From: Streptomyces melanogenes
GTDB taxonomy: Bacteria > Actinomycetota > Actinomycetes > Streptomycetales > Streptomycetaceae
Direction of reading: 5' to 3'
Assembly (NCBI RefSeq): GCF_014649795.1
Contig: NZ_BMTS01000013.1
Span: 141,508-205,507, forward strand
DNA length: 64,000 nt
The position numbers were made by a program, and so were the translations under genes. The notes beneath the pieces were generated by a model that was given only the letters and a program-made list of their open reading frames with translations, was not told the origin of the DNA and searched no databases. Of this stretch, positions 7,921-16,586 are shown piece after piece (position 1 is the first letter of the stretch; the number at the start of each line of letters is the position of its first letter).

Positions 7921-8772
7921 ATGCCCTCACCGCTCGACGAGCTTCCGATCCGCCGCCTGACCATTGACGACCTGGTTTCCTGCGCCGACCTCTCCGAGAA
8001 CCGCGGCTGGCCGCGCGAGGAGCACAAGTGGGGCCTGCTCCTCACAGCGGGAAGGGGCTACGGAATCGACGACCCGGACGGCAAAGGGCTGGTCACCGCC
8101 TGTGTGGTCACCTCGTACGCGGATCTCGCCGCCATCGGCATGGTCCTGGTGGCCGAGAAGCACGCACGGCAGGGCGTGGGGCGGCGGCTGATGCGGCACG
8201 TTCTGGAGGAGCTGGGCGACCGGCCGGTCACGCTGCACGCCACGCCGTACGGACAGCCGCTCTACGAGGAGCTGGGCTTCGAGACCACCGGCCGCGCCGA
8301 GATGGTCCGTGGCCACTTCCGGCCCTCGGGCCCGGCGCCCTCCGTGGCGACCCGCCCGGCGACCGCCGAGGACCTGCCCGCCATCCTGCGGCTGGACGAC
8401 GGCGTCTTCGGCCGCGACCGCACTCATGTCATCACCCGGCTGCCCGCCTTCGCCGACCAGCTGCGGGTCGCCGAGGACTCAGGTGGCCTCATCGGCTATG
8501 CGGCGGCCTGGCCGAACATGGAGACCCATGTCGTGGGCCCGCTGGTGGCGCGTGACACCGAGACCGCGAAGGCCCTGGTCGCCTCGCTCGCCGCGGGCAC
8601 GGACCGCCCGCTGCGCACCGACGTCGACGTACGCCACGAGGAGTTGCTCAACTGGCTGAAGGCGAACGGTCTGGAACCGATCGCCTTCAACGCGGTGATG
8701 ACCCGCAACATCCCCGGCCTGCCCGGCGACTGGACCCGCCGCTTCGCTCCACTGACGGTCGCCGCTGGCTGA
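7921..8772 (+). CDS. GNAT N-acetyltransferase, tandem-domain
   Basis: A 283-residue protein with an N-terminal GNAT domain. The acetyl-CoA loop is clear in VAEKHARQGVGRRLMRHVLE, followed by LHATPYGQPLYEELGF, the usual GNAT beta-6/beta-7 region. The C-terminal half (VATRPATAEDLPAILRLDD onwards) repeats the start of a GNAT fold, so this looks like a tandem or degenerate two-domain acetyltransferase. The substrate is unknown. A longer frame from 7849 exists, but the ATG at 7921 places the protein start at the GNAT N-terminus; neither start has a strong Shine-Dalgarno sequence. Confidence 0.82.
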   Translation: MPSPLDELPIRRLTIDDLVSCADLSENRGWPREEHKWGLLLTAGRGYGIDDPDGKGLVTACVVTSYADLAAIGMVLVAEKHARQGVGRRLMRHVLEELGDRPVTLHATPYGQPLYEELGFETTGRAEMVRGHFRPSGPAPSVATRPATAEDLPAILRLDDGVFGRDRTHVITRLPAFADQLRVAEDSGGLIGYAAAWPNMETHVVGPLVARDTETAKALVASLAAGTDRPLRTDVDVRHEELLNWLKANGLEPIAFNAVMTRNIPGLPGDWTRRFAPLTVAAG

Positions 8773-8820
8773 GCACGGTTCGCCTGCCATAGGAGGCGGG
8801 CGGCGGGCTCACAAGGGGGC

Positions 8821-9243
8821 TCAGACGAGCCGCTGGACGGCCTCCGTGGCGAAGCCGTGGTCCTGCTCGGGGGATCCGCCGCCCACGCCGATCGCTCCCA
8901 TCAGCCGGCCGTCGCGGTGGACGGGGACGCCGCCCGGGATGAAGAGCAGCGGCCGGTCGAGCGCGGTCGGCAGGGTGTGGAAGAGCCCACCGGGCTGGAC
9001 CGCGTCGACCAGGTCGGCGGTCGGGGTGCCGAGCTGAAGCGCGGTGTACGCCTTGCGGTTGCTGGTCTCGCCCGCGATCAGTACGGCGCGGTCGTCGCGG
9101 CGGAAGGCCAGCAGATGGCCGCCCGCGTCGAGCACCGTGACGGCGACCGTGGCTCCGGCCTCCTCGGCGGCGGTACGAGCTGCCTCCACGAGGGCTTCGG
9201 CGTCCTGGATGGTGAGCGGGGCGACTGCGGTGGTGGTGCTCAT
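8821..9243 (-). CDS. GlcG/HbpS-family haem-binding-like protein
   Basis: A 140-residue protein of the GlcG/HbpS family (PF03928). Typical blocks are VAVTVLDAGGHLLAFRRDD, SNRKAYTALQLGTPT, FIPGGVPVHRDGRLMGAIGV and GGGSPEQDHG. HbpS of Streptomyces reticuli is an extracellular haem-binding sensor partner, but no secretion signal is present here, so this copy is more likely cytoplasmic and its ligand is unknown. It is 62 nt downstream of the MFS gene on the same strand and is probably co-transcribed with it. Confidence 0.85.
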   Translation of the reverse strand: MSTTTAVAPLTIQDAEALVEAARTAAEEAGATVAVTVLDAGGHLLAFRRDDRAVLIAGETSNRKAYTALQLGTPTADLVDAVQPGGLFHTLPTALDRPLLFIPGGVPVHRDGRLMGAIGVGGGSPEQDHGFATEAVQRLV

Positions 9244-9305
9244 GAGGGGTGACTCCTTGGTGCGGTAGAGCGGTTGGTCAGGGGTGACCGGGTGCTGCGC
9301 GATGG

Positions 9306-10517
9306 TCAGTGGTGGGCCGCGGTGGCGCGGGCCGGCTCGGGCGCGGCGCCTGTGACGATGCGGCTGTCCGTTCGCGTACGCCGTTCCAGCGCGCTGGAGA
9401 CGACGGCGAGGACGACCGCCGAGGCGGCGAGCGCGGCGCCGACCCCGTTCGGGGCGGTGTAGCCGAGTCCGGCGGCGATCACGAGGCCGCCGAGCCAGGC
9501 GGAGAGCGCGTTGCCCAGGTTGAAGGCGCCGATGTTCACGGCGGAGGCGAGGGTGGGGGCGCCCGCGGCCTGGTCGAGGACCCGCTTCTGCAGCGGCGGT
9601 ACGGTCGCGAAGCCGAGTGCGCCGATCAGGAAGACGGTGACGGCCGAGGCGGCCTTGTCGTGGGCGGTGAGGGTGAACAGCGCCAGCACGGTGGCGAGTC
9701 CGCTCAGCGACACGTACAGCAGCGGCATCAGGGCCCGGTCGGCGAACCGGCCGCCGATCAGGTTCCCGGCGACCATGCCGAGGCCGAAGAGGACGAGCAG
9801 CCAGGTGACCGAGCCGTCCGCGTAGCCGGTGACGTGGGTCATCATCGGCGTGATGTAGGTGATCGCGGCGAAGACGCCGCCGAAGCCGAGCACGGTCATC
9901 GCCATGGCGAGCAGCACCTGGACGTTGCGGAACGCGGCGATCTCGTGACGGAGCCGGACGCCCTCGGCCTTGGGCATGTCGGGGACGAGCTTGGCGACGC
10001 CGAGGAGCCCGACCACACCGAGCGCGGCGACGATGAAGAACGTGGTGCGCCAGCCGATCTGCTGGCCGACCAGCGTGCCGAGCGGGACGCCGATGACATT
10101 GGCGACGGTCAGGCCGGTGAACATCATCGCGATGGCGCCGGCCTTCTTCTCCGGGGCGACCAGATCGGCCGCGACGACCGAGCCGATGCCGAAGAACGCG
10201 CCGTGCGCCAGGGAGGCGACGATCCGCCCGGCCAGCATCAGTCCGAAGACCGGGGCGACGGCGGAGAGCACGTTGCCGACGATGAAGAAGCCCATCAGCA
10301 GCATCAGCATGCGCTTGCGGGAGATCCTGGTGCCCAGGACGGTCATCAGCGGGGCGCCGAGCACGACGCCGAGCGCGTACCCGGTCACCAGGTAGCCGGC
10401 CATGGGGATGGTGACGTCGAAGGTGTCGGCCACCTCCGGGAGCAGGCCCATGATCACGAATTCGGTGGTGCCGATACCGAACGCCCCGATGGCCAGGGCT
10501 AGGAGCGCGAGTGGCAT
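9306..10517 (-). CDS. MFS efflux transporter (AraJ/CmlA-like, 12 TM)
   Basis: A 403-residue major facilitator with 12 hydrophobic segments. The N-terminal GAFGIGTTEFVIMGLLPEVA and the motif-A-like region GAPLMTVLGTRISRKRMLML are characteristic of drug:H+ antiporter-1 type exporters (AraJ, CmlA, PbuE relatives). The exported compound is unknown. It is divergent from a MarR regulator, separated by about 140 bp with repeated ATTGCA elements, so repression by that MarR protein is likely. The HbpS-like gene follows downstream. Confidence 0.88.
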   Translation of the reverse strand: MPLALLALAIGAFGIGTTEFVIMGLLPEVADTFDVTIPMAGYLVTGYALGVVLGAPLMTVLGTRISRKRMLMLLMGFFIVGNVLSAVAPVFGLMLAGRIVASLAHGAFFGIGSVVAADLVAPEKKAGAIAMMFTGLTVANVIGVPLGTLVGQQIGWRTTFFIVAALGVVGLLGVAKLVPDMPKAEGVRLRHEIAAFRNVQVLLAMAMTVLGFGGVFAAITYITPMMTHVTGYADGSVTWLLVLFGLGMVAGNLIGGRFADRALMPLLYVSLSGLATVLALFTLTAHDKAASAVTVFLIGALGFATVPPLQKRVLDQAAGAPTLASAVNIGAFNLGNALSAWLGGLVIAAGLGYTAPNGVGAALAASAVVLAVVSSALERRTRTDSRIVTGAAPEPARATAAHH

Positions 10518-10539
10518 GGGATGTTCACCCTTCCAGGAG

Positions 10540-10610
10540 ATTGCACGAGCGCCTTACGAGCGTCCACAATAATTGCAGACGCGGGTTAATTGCAAGCGCG
10601 GGCTATTGCA
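10540..10610. promoter_or_regulatory. ATTGCA repeat array between MFS and MarR genes, candidate MarR operator
   Basis: Four copies of ATTGCA lie in the divergent promoter region (10540, 10572, 10589 and 10605). Two form a 17-bp direct repeat with the pattern ATTGCA-NN-CGCGGG-N-TA, and a third half begins immediately after. The array lies between the start codons of the MFS gene and the MarR regulator, the position expected for an autoregulatory MarR operator. Binding is inferred, not shown. Confidence 0.5.
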
Positions 10611-10658
10611 CTCGTGACCTATCCTGGTCTCAAGCCGCTCCGGACGGAGGACAGACGC

Positions 10659-11117
10659 ATGACCGCGACGGACCCCGCACTCACCGCCCTCTCCCAGGGC
10701 TGGTGCGCCCTCTCCCTGCTGCACGGAAAGATCGAGGCCCATATCGAGCGGGCCCTGCAGTCGGGGCACGAGCTGAGCGTGCGCGAGTACTCGCTCCTGG
10801 ACGTCCTCAGCCGCCAGCACAGCGGCTCGGGCGGCCATCTGCAGATGAAGCAGGTCGCGGACGCGGTCGTCCTCAGCCAGTCCGCCACCACCCGGCTGGT
10901 CACCCGCCTGGAGGACCGCGGCCTGCTGACCCGGTACCTCTGCGACACCGACCGGCGCGGGATCTACACGGACGTCACGGAGTCCGGCCAGGAACTGCTC
11001 TCCCAGGCCCGGCCGACCAATGACCGCGCACTGCGCGAGGCGCTCGACGAGGCCGCGCGGAACCCGGAGCTCGCCCCCCTGGTCAGGGCCGTCGAGGAAC
11101 TCCGCGTCCCGGCGTAG
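10659..11117 (+). CDS. MarR-family transcriptional regulator
   Basis: A 152-residue MarR-type winged-helix regulator. The recognition helix region is KQVADAVVLSQSATTRLVTR, followed by LEDRGLLTRYLCDTDRRGIY, the beta-wing with the conserved D-x-R pattern. The ATG at 10659 has GGAGG at 10646-10650 and is preferred to the upstream alternative at 10590. It is divergent from a drug-efflux-type MFS gene, so it most likely represses that transporter and itself in response to a small ligand. The next gene starts 10 nt after the stop. Confidence 0.88.
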   Translation: MTATDPALTALSQGWCALSLLHGKIEAHIERALQSGHELSVREYSLLDVLSRQHSGSGGHLQMKQVADAVVLSQSATTRLVTRLEDRGLLTRYLCDTDRRGIYTDVTESGQELLSQARPTNDRALREALDEAARNPELAPLVRAVEELRVPA

Positions 11118-11127
11118 TCTCCGGGCC

Positions 11128-11580
11128 ATGAGCGATCTTGAGATAAGGCCGGCGGCGCCCGAGGACATCCCGGCGATCGTGGCGATGCTCGCCGACGACC
11201 CGCTGGGCGCCCAGCGGGAGTCGCCGGACGACCTCGTCCCCTACCTCGCTGCCTTCGACCGGCTGGCCGAGGACCCCCACCAGCACCTGGTCGTCGCCGC
11301 CCGCGACGACCAGGTCGTCGGCACACTCCAGCTGACCGTCATCCCGGGGCTGTCGCGACGCGGCGCCACCCGCTCGATCATCGAAGGCGTACGCATCCAC
11401 GCCGATGAGCGCGGCAGCGGCCTCGGCACCCGGCTCATCGAGTGGGCCATCGAGGAATCCGGGCGCCTGGGCTGCCAGTTGGTCCAGCTGACGTCGGACG
11501 CCACCCGGATCGACGCCCACCGCTTCTATGAGCGGCTGGGCTTCGAGGCGTCCCATCTGGGCTTCAAGAAAGCCCTCTGA
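11128..11580 (+). CDS. GNAT N-acetyltransferase
   Basis: A 150-residue single-domain GNAT acetyltransferase beginning MSDLEIRPAAPEDIPAIVAM. The acetyl-CoA-binding motif is GVRIHADERGSGLGTRLIEW, and the C-terminal YERLGFEASHLGFKK matches the last strands of the fold. It begins 10 nt after the MarR gene and is probably in the same transcript, but is not an obvious partner of the efflux system. The substrate is unknown. Confidence 0.88.
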   Translation: MSDLEIRPAAPEDIPAIVAMLADDPLGAQRESPDDLVPYLAAFDRLAEDPHQHLVVAARDDQVVGTLQLTVIPGLSRRGATRSIIEGVRIHADERGSGLGTRLIEWAIEESGRLGCQLVQLTSDATRIDAHRFYERLGFEASHLGFKKAL

Positions 11581-11646
11581 GCCTCCGGGACGGGAGCTTC
11601 CCGAGCACCCCGGGGCACGTACGTGGTCCCGGGGCACCAGGACCAC

Positions 11647-11660
11647 GTTTCACGTGAAAC
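11647..11660. other. parS: parS site
   Basis: One exact GTTTCACGTGAAAC copy, located two bases before the 3' end of the serine hydrolase gene, in the gap between two convergent genes. Confidence 0.93.
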
Positions 11661-11661
11661 A

Positions 11662-13062
11662 TCAGACCCCGCGCCAGCCCTCGGGGTCGACACCACCCGG
11701 GACCGCGTCATCCGGCCCGTACGGCTCCCGGGTGAAGGCGAACGACCCGAGGTCGAGATGGCTCACCGAGCCGTCGGGGCGGCGCACCGCCCGCAGGATC
11801 TCGCCCTTGTAGTAGCCGTTGAGGCCGATCCAGGTGCCGTCGGCCCGGGCCTCGAACCGCGCGGCGCGACCGGGTCCGCGCAGCGGCTCCAGCGCCACCG
11901 AGCCATCGGCGCGCAGCCGCAGGCCGTACGCATAAGTCCCCCAGTACCAGGGGCCGGTGAGCTCAAGCAGGGCCGGGTCGACCTCGGACAGGGGCCGCCA
12001 CAGCTCGGGGAGCTTCGGTTCGGCCTCGACCACGATCCGTACGAGGTCGGCGGCGACGGCCGGTGCCGTCCCCGAGGTGGCGTTGGCGAGCGCGACCGCC
12101 CCGATGCCGTCCTCCACGCTGATCCACAGCCCGGCGACGAACCCGGGCAGCGAGCCGGTGTGCCCGGAAAGGGTGCGGTGGTCGTCCTGGCGGGTCAACT
12201 GGACGCCCAGTCCGTAACCGCCCTGCCAGTCCCCCGCCTCGGGCGGAGCGGACGGCGTCCGCATCTCCCGTACGCTCGCGGCGCTCAGCACCCGGTCGTC
12301 TCCCTCGGCGAGGAAGACGGCGAAGCGGCAGAGGTCGGCCGCCGTCGACCACAACTGGCCCGCGGGCGCCATGATCCCCAGGTCCTCGGACGGCTCGGGG
12401 AGCAGGGCGTCGGCCCACGGGTGCACGGCCCAGCCGCCCGCGTGCGGCGCCACCGGCTGCGTGCTCGTCCTGGTCAACCCGAGCGGATCGAGGATCTCTC
12501 TCTGCAGCGCCTCCTCCCAGGACACTCCCCGTACGGCCTCGACGAGCGAACCGAGCAGTGTGTAACCGGGGTTGGAGTAGTGGTGCAGCCTGCCCACCGG
12601 GTGCAGGAACGGGTCCTCGCCCAGCACGTCCGAGAGCTCCGGGCGCAGCGCCGCCGAGCTCCGCTCCCACCAGGGCGCGGGCGTCTCGGCCGCCAACCCG
12701 GCGCTGTGGCTGAGCAGTTGGGCGATGGTGACCTCACCGACCCCGGTGCCGGGCAGGTGCTTCTCCAGCGGGTCGTCGAGGTCCAGCAGCCCTTCGTCCC
12801 GCAGCCGCATGACCAGGACGGCGGTGAAGGTCTTGGTGATCGAGCCGATGCGGTACTGGACGTCCGCGTCGGGCCCGTGGCCGTCGACCGAAGTACGCGA
12901 GCCCGTCCAGACGATCCGGCCCCCGCGCACCACAGCGGCGACGAGCGAAGGAAGCCGCCCCTCGGACTGGGCGACGGCGAGACGGTGGATCAGAGCGCGT
13001 TCTGTACTGGGCAGAAGGTCAACGGGGGCCGTGGTCATCGGCGCATGCGGGGATGAGGTCAT
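11662..13062 (-). CDS. Serine hydrolase, class C beta-lactamase/DD-peptidase fold
   Basis: A 466-residue protein of the beta-lactamase/transpeptidase-like family (PF00144). The three active-site elements are visible: SITK at residues 74-77 (nucleophile Ser74, Lys77), YSN at 162-164, and HTG at 301-303 in place of KTG. Residues from about 360 onward form an extra C-terminal domain. No signal peptide is evident, which argues for a cytoplasmic esterase or peptidase rather than a secreted beta-lactamase. The gene is convergent with the GNAT gene, with a parS site in between. Confidence 0.88.
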   Translation of the reverse strand: MTSSPHAPMTTAPVDLLPSTERALIHRLAVAQSEGRLPSLVAAVVRGGRIVWTGSRTSVDGHGPDADVQYRIGSITKTFTAVLVMRLRDEGLLDLDDPLEKHLPGTGVGEVTIAQLLSHSAGLAAETPAPWWERSSAALRPELSDVLGEDPFLHPVGRLHHYSNPGYTLLGSLVEAVRGVSWEEALQREILDPLGLTRTSTQPVAPHAGGWAVHPWADALLPEPSEDLGIMAPAGQLWSTAADLCRFAVFLAEGDDRVLSAASVREMRTPSAPPEAGDWQGGYGLGVQLTRQDDHRTLSGHTGSLPGFVAGLWISVEDGIGAVALANATSGTAPAVAADLVRIVVEAEPKLPELWRPLSEVDPALLELTGPWYWGTYAYGLRLRADGSVALEPLRGPGRAARFEARADGTWIGLNGYYKGEILRAVRRPDGSVSHLDLGSFAFTREPYGPDDAVPGGVDPEGWRGV

Positions 13063-13170
13063 GGCCCCAGGTCTATCCCCGAGCCGCGCGCCCGTCGAAC
13101 GGATTTCGCCCGACGCGCACGATTTGGCACAGGCCGCGCTGTCCGTACAGCCTCGCGCGGCAGGGCCCGG

Positions 13171-14658
13171 TCAGGTCTGTGCCATGTCCACGAAGCGCGA
13201 GTAGTGGCCCTGGAAGGCCACCGTGATCGTGGCCGTCGGACCGTTACGGTGCTTGGCCACGATCAGGTCCGCCTCGCCGGCGCGCGGGGACTCCTTCTCG
13301 TACGCGTCCTCGCGGTGCAGCAGGATGACCATGTCCGCGTCCTGCTCGATGGAGCCGGACTCACGCAGGTCGGAGACCATCGGCTTCTTGTCCGTACGCT
13401 GCTCGGGGCCACGGTTCAGCTGCGACAGCGCGATGACCGGGAGCTCCAGCTCCTTGGCGAGCAGCTTGAGGTTTCGGGACATGTCCGAGACCTCCTGCTG
13501 GCGGCTCTCGGCGCGCTTGGACCCGCCGGACTGCATCAGCTGCAGATAGTCGATGACGACGAGCTTGAGGTCGTTGCGCTGCTTGAGCCGACGGCACTTG
13601 GCGCGGATCTCCATCATCGACAGGTTCGGGGAGTCGTCGATGTAGAGCGGGGCCTGGGAGACGTCCGGCATCCGGCGGGCGAGCCGGGTCCAGTCCTCGT
13701 CGGTCATGGTGCCGGAGCGCATGTGGTGCAGCGCGACCCGGGCCTCGGCCGACAGGAGGCGCATCGCGATCTCGTTGCGGCCCATTTCGAGGGAGAAGAT
13801 CACGCTGGGCAGGTTGTGCTTGATCGAGCAGGCCCGGGCGAAGTCCAGCGCCAGTGTGGACTTACCCATGGCGGGACGGGCCGCGATGACGATCATCTGG
13901 CCCGGGTGGAGGCCGTTGGTGAGCGAGTCGAAGTCGGTGAAGCCGGTCGGCACACCGGTCATCTCGCCGCTGCGGGAACCGATCGCCTCGATCTCGTCGA
14001 GCGCGCCCTCCATGATGTCGCCGAGCGGCAGATAGTCCTCGCTGGTGCGCTGCTCGGTGACCGCGTAGATCTCGGCCTGGGCGGAGTTGACGATCTCGTC
14101 GACGTCGCCGTCCGCCGCGTATCCCATCTGCGTGATCTTGGTGCCCGCCTCGACGAGACGGCGGAGCACCGCCCGCTCGTGGACGATCTCCGCGTAGTAC
14201 GACGCGTTGGCCGCGGTCGGCACCGACTGGACCAGGGTGTGCAGATACGAGGCGCCGCCGACGCGGGTGATCTCGCCCCGCTTGACCAGCTCGGCCGCGA
14301 CGGTGATCGGGTCGGCCGGCTCGCCCTTCGCGTACAGGTCGAGGATCGCCGTGTAGACGGTCTCGTGCGCCGGCCGGTAGAAGTCATGGCCCTTGATGAT
14401 CTCCACGACGTCCGCGATGGCGTCCTTGGAGAGCAGCATGCCGCCGAGAACGGACTGCTCGGCGTCGATGTCCTGCGGGGGGACCCGCTCGAAGCCGGAC
14501 GAGCCGCCGCCGTCCCAGGACTCGCTCTCGCTGCCCCGGTCGTGCTGGTCGTCGCGGCCACGGCCCCGTCCGTCGGCGCGGCGGGGGCGGGATACGGGCA
14601 GACGGTCACCCGGACCGCTGTCGGCCCAGGGGTCGTCCAAGGGCTCGGGAATGCTCAC
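13171..14658 (-). CDS. dnaB: DnaB replicative DNA helicase
   Basis: The hexameric 5'-3' helicase that unwinds DNA at the fork. The N-terminal domain begins around residue 60 (VPPQDIDAEQSVLGGMLLSK), and the RecA-like C-terminal domain has Walker A RPAMGKST at 261-268, with the Walker B region LVVIDYLQLM and the later GSIEQDADMVILLHR. The first ~55 residues are a low-complexity acidic/basic extension. The GTG at 14658 is chosen because a GGAGGAGG sequence precedes it; the frame extends upstream but without a ribosome-binding site. It is divergent from a MATE gene, and four perfect DnaA boxes lie in the gap. Length (495 aa) is normal and no intein is visible. Confidence 0.96.
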   Translation of the reverse strand: MSIPEPLDDPWADSGPGDRLPVSRPRRADGRGRGRDDQHDRGSESESWDGGGSSGFERVPPQDIDAEQSVLGGMLLSKDAIADVVEIIKGHDFYRPAHETVYTAILDLYAKGEPADPITVAAELVKRGEITRVGGASYLHTLVQSVPTAANASYYAEIVHERAVLRRLVEAGTKITQMGYAADGDVDEIVNSAQAEIYAVTEQRTSEDYLPLGDIMEGALDEIEAIGSRSGEMTGVPTGFTDFDSLTNGLHPGQMIVIAARPAMGKSTLALDFARACSIKHNLPSVIFSLEMGRNEIAMRLLSAEARVALHHMRSGTMTDEDWTRLARRMPDVSQAPLYIDDSPNLSMMEIRAKCRRLKQRNDLKLVVIDYLQLMQSGGSKRAESRQQEVSDMSRNLKLLAKELELPVIALSQLNRGPEQRTDKKPMVSDLRESGSIEQDADMVILLHREDAYEKESPRAGEADLIVAKHRNGPTATITVAFQGHYSRFVDMAQT

Positions 14659-15081
14659 CGGGCCACCTCCTCCCGTCCGCTCCGCGGACCTAGCCGTGCC
14701 ACTCTTTCTACGGCACGACACTGACAAAACGAGAGGCCCGACTCCGCTTCCGGCGCGTCGGGCGCCGGTCCACGTTAGGCCCGTCGGCACCGTCAGCCAA
14801 TCTGGTTATCCACAGGCCATGTGGACGACGGACCAGATGCTGTGGAGAACCCCGCAGAACCTGTGCACGGACCGGGGGACAGCACTGTGGACAAAGTCAT
14901 AGCCACCCCGCCAACACCACTCTGACCTGCGGCTTTTCCATCCACCGGCTGTGGGGGAGAAAAACTTTCCCGGCTGGCCCAAGATCACGACAAACGGCGC
15001 ACAGCCGAACCGCACTCCGGTTCCAAGGTAAGGATCACTAATGCATTGCATCTCTTACCTGTGGAAGATTAGATTGAGTTC
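14659..15081. promoter_or_regulatory. dnaB-MATE intergenic region with a DnaA-box cluster
   Basis: A 423-bp gene-free region between divergent dnaB and the MATE gene. It holds four nonamers matching the Streptomyces DnaA-box consensus exactly: TTATCCACA at 14806-14814, and reverse-strand boxes at 14820-14828 (TCGTCCACA), 14841-14849 (TTCTCCACA) and 14886-14894 (TTGTCCACA). A one-mismatch box overlaps 15060-15068. The cluster lies 148-236 bp upstream of the dnaB start. DnaA control of dnaB transcription is an inference; the boxes are read directly. Confidence 0.8.
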
Positions 15082-16419
15082 ATGACACAGGCCCCAGTGG
15101 CACCGAGGAACATCCGGCGCCGACACGACCGCGAGATCGTCTCCCTCGCCGTGCCCGCCTTCGGCGCACTCGTCGCCGAGCCGCTGTTCGTCATGGCCGA
15201 CAGCGCGATCGTCGGCCACCTCGGCACCCCGCAACTGGCCGGTCTGGGCATCGCCGCGGCACTCCTCACCACCGCCGTGAGCGTCTTCGTCTTCCTCGCC
15301 TACGCCACCACGTCCGCCGTCGCACGCCGCGTCGGCGCCGGAGACCTGCAGGCCGCCATCCGGCAGGGTATGGACGGCGTCTGGCTCGCCCTGCTGCTCG
15401 GCGCGGCCGTCATCGCCGTCGTCCTGCCCGCGGCCCCCTGGTTCATCGATCTCTTCGGCGCCTCGGACACCGCCGCCCCCTACGCCGTCACCTATCTGCG
15501 CATCTCCGCGCTCGGTATCCCCGCCATGCTGATGGTGCTCGCGGCCACCGGCATCCTGCGCGGCCTCCAGGACACCAGGACGCCGCTCTATGTGGCCATC
15601 GGCGGCTTCGCGCTGAACGCGGCGCTGAACATCGGGCTCGTCTACGGAGCGGACCTCGGCATCGCGGGCTCCGCCTGGGGCACCGTGATCGCCCAGTTCG
15701 CGATGGCGGCCGTCTACCTCTCGGTCGTCGTACGGGGAGCCCGCCGGCACGGCGCCTCCCTGCGCCCGGACGCGGCGGGCATCCGCGCCAGCGCCCAGGC
15801 GGGGGTCCCGCTCCTTGTCCGTACGCTCTCACTGCGGGCCGTCCTGATGATCGCCACCGCCGTGGCCGCCCGGCTCGGTGACGCCGACATCGCCGCCCAC
15901 CAGATCATCCTGTCCCTGTGGAGCCTGCTGGCGTTCGCCCTAGACGCGATCGCCATCGCCGGGCAAGCCATCATCGGCCGCTATCTGGGGGCCGAGGACA
16001 CCGAGGGCGCCCGCCAGGCGTGCCGGCGCATGGTGGAGTGGGGCATCGCCGCCGGAGTGGTGCTCGGCCTGCTGGTGGCCGTCGCGCGGCCACTGTTCAT
16101 CCCGCTCTTCACCGGCGACCACACGGTCCAGGACACCCTGCTGCCCGCTCTCCTCGTAGTCGCCGTCTCCCAGCCGATCTCCGGCGTCGTCTTCGTCCTC
16201 GACGGAGTGCTGATGGGCGCGGGCGACGGCCCGTATCTGGCCTGGGCGATGCTGCTGACGCTCGCCTGCTTCGCTCCGGTGGCCCTCCTGGTCCCGGTGC
16301 TCGGTGGCGGTCTCACGACGCTGTGGTGGGCGATGACCCTGATGATGGCCGTCCGGATGCTGACGCTGTGGCTCCGCGCCCGCTCGGGCCGCTGGCTGGT
16401 GACGGGCGCGACGCGCTGA
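15082..16419 (+). CDS. MATE-family multidrug/metabolite efflux transporter (DinF-like)
   Basis: A 445-residue polytopic membrane protein with about 12 hydrophobic segments. The N-terminal FGALVAEPLFVMADSAIVGH and GTPQLAGLGIAAALLTTAV are the signature of the MATE family, DinF branch, which exports cationic compounds in exchange for Na+ or H+. The substrate is unknown. The gene is divergent from dnaB, shares its DnaA-box-rich upstream region, and is followed by two parS sites and a strong hairpin that can serve both it and the convergent rplI operon. Confidence 0.88.
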   Translation: MTQAPVAPRNIRRRHDREIVSLAVPAFGALVAEPLFVMADSAIVGHLGTPQLAGLGIAAALLTTAVSVFVFLAYATTSAVARRVGAGDLQAAIRQGMDGVWLALLLGAAVIAVVLPAAPWFIDLFGASDTAAPYAVTYLRISALGIPAMLMVLAATGILRGLQDTRTPLYVAIGGFALNAALNIGLVYGADLGIAGSAWGTVIAQFAMAAVYLSVVVRGARRHGASLRPDAAGIRASAQAGVPLLVRTLSLRAVLMIATAVAARLGDADIAAHQIILSLWSLLAFALDAIAIAGQAIIGRYLGAEDTEGARQACRRMVEWGIAAGVVLGLLVAVARPLFIPLFTGDHTVQDTLLPALLVVAVSQPISGVVFVLDGVLMGAGDGPYLAWAMLLTLACFAPVALLVPVLGGGLTTLWWAMTLMMAVRMLTLWLRARSGRWLVTGATR

Positions 16420-16443
16420 GGACCGGGGCGCGGTGCCTGCGAT

Positions 16444-16508
16444 GTTTCACGTGAAACACGGGATCCATCACGGGCGGCTCCCAGCAAGCGCGGCGTTTCA
16501 CGTGAAAC
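16444..16508. other. parS: Two parS sites
   Basis: Exact GTTTCACGTGAAAC copies at 16444-16457 and 16495-16508, 51 bp apart start to start, between the convergent MATE and rplI genes and next to their terminator. Confidence 0.95.
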
Positions 16509-16531
16509 ATCGCCCCGCACCGCCCAAAGGC

Positions 16532-16563
16532 GAAGGGCCGCACCCCGGAGGGTGCGGCCCTTC
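16532..16563. terminator. Rho-independent-type hairpin between MATE gene and rplI
   Basis: Perfect 13-bp stem GAAGGGCCGCACC / GGTGCGGCCCTTC with a 6-nt loop. It lies between convergent genes and, by symmetry, can end both transcripts; the rplI stop is 24 nt away. Confidence 0.8.
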
Positions 16564-16586
16564 TTATGCTCTGCTGAGCGCTGTGC

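Noticed and set aside
11933..12565. Possible TTA codons in the serine hydrolase gene
   Set aside because: The strings at 11933-11935, 12215-12217 and 12563-12565 are out of frame; the real codons are TAT/TAC-type.
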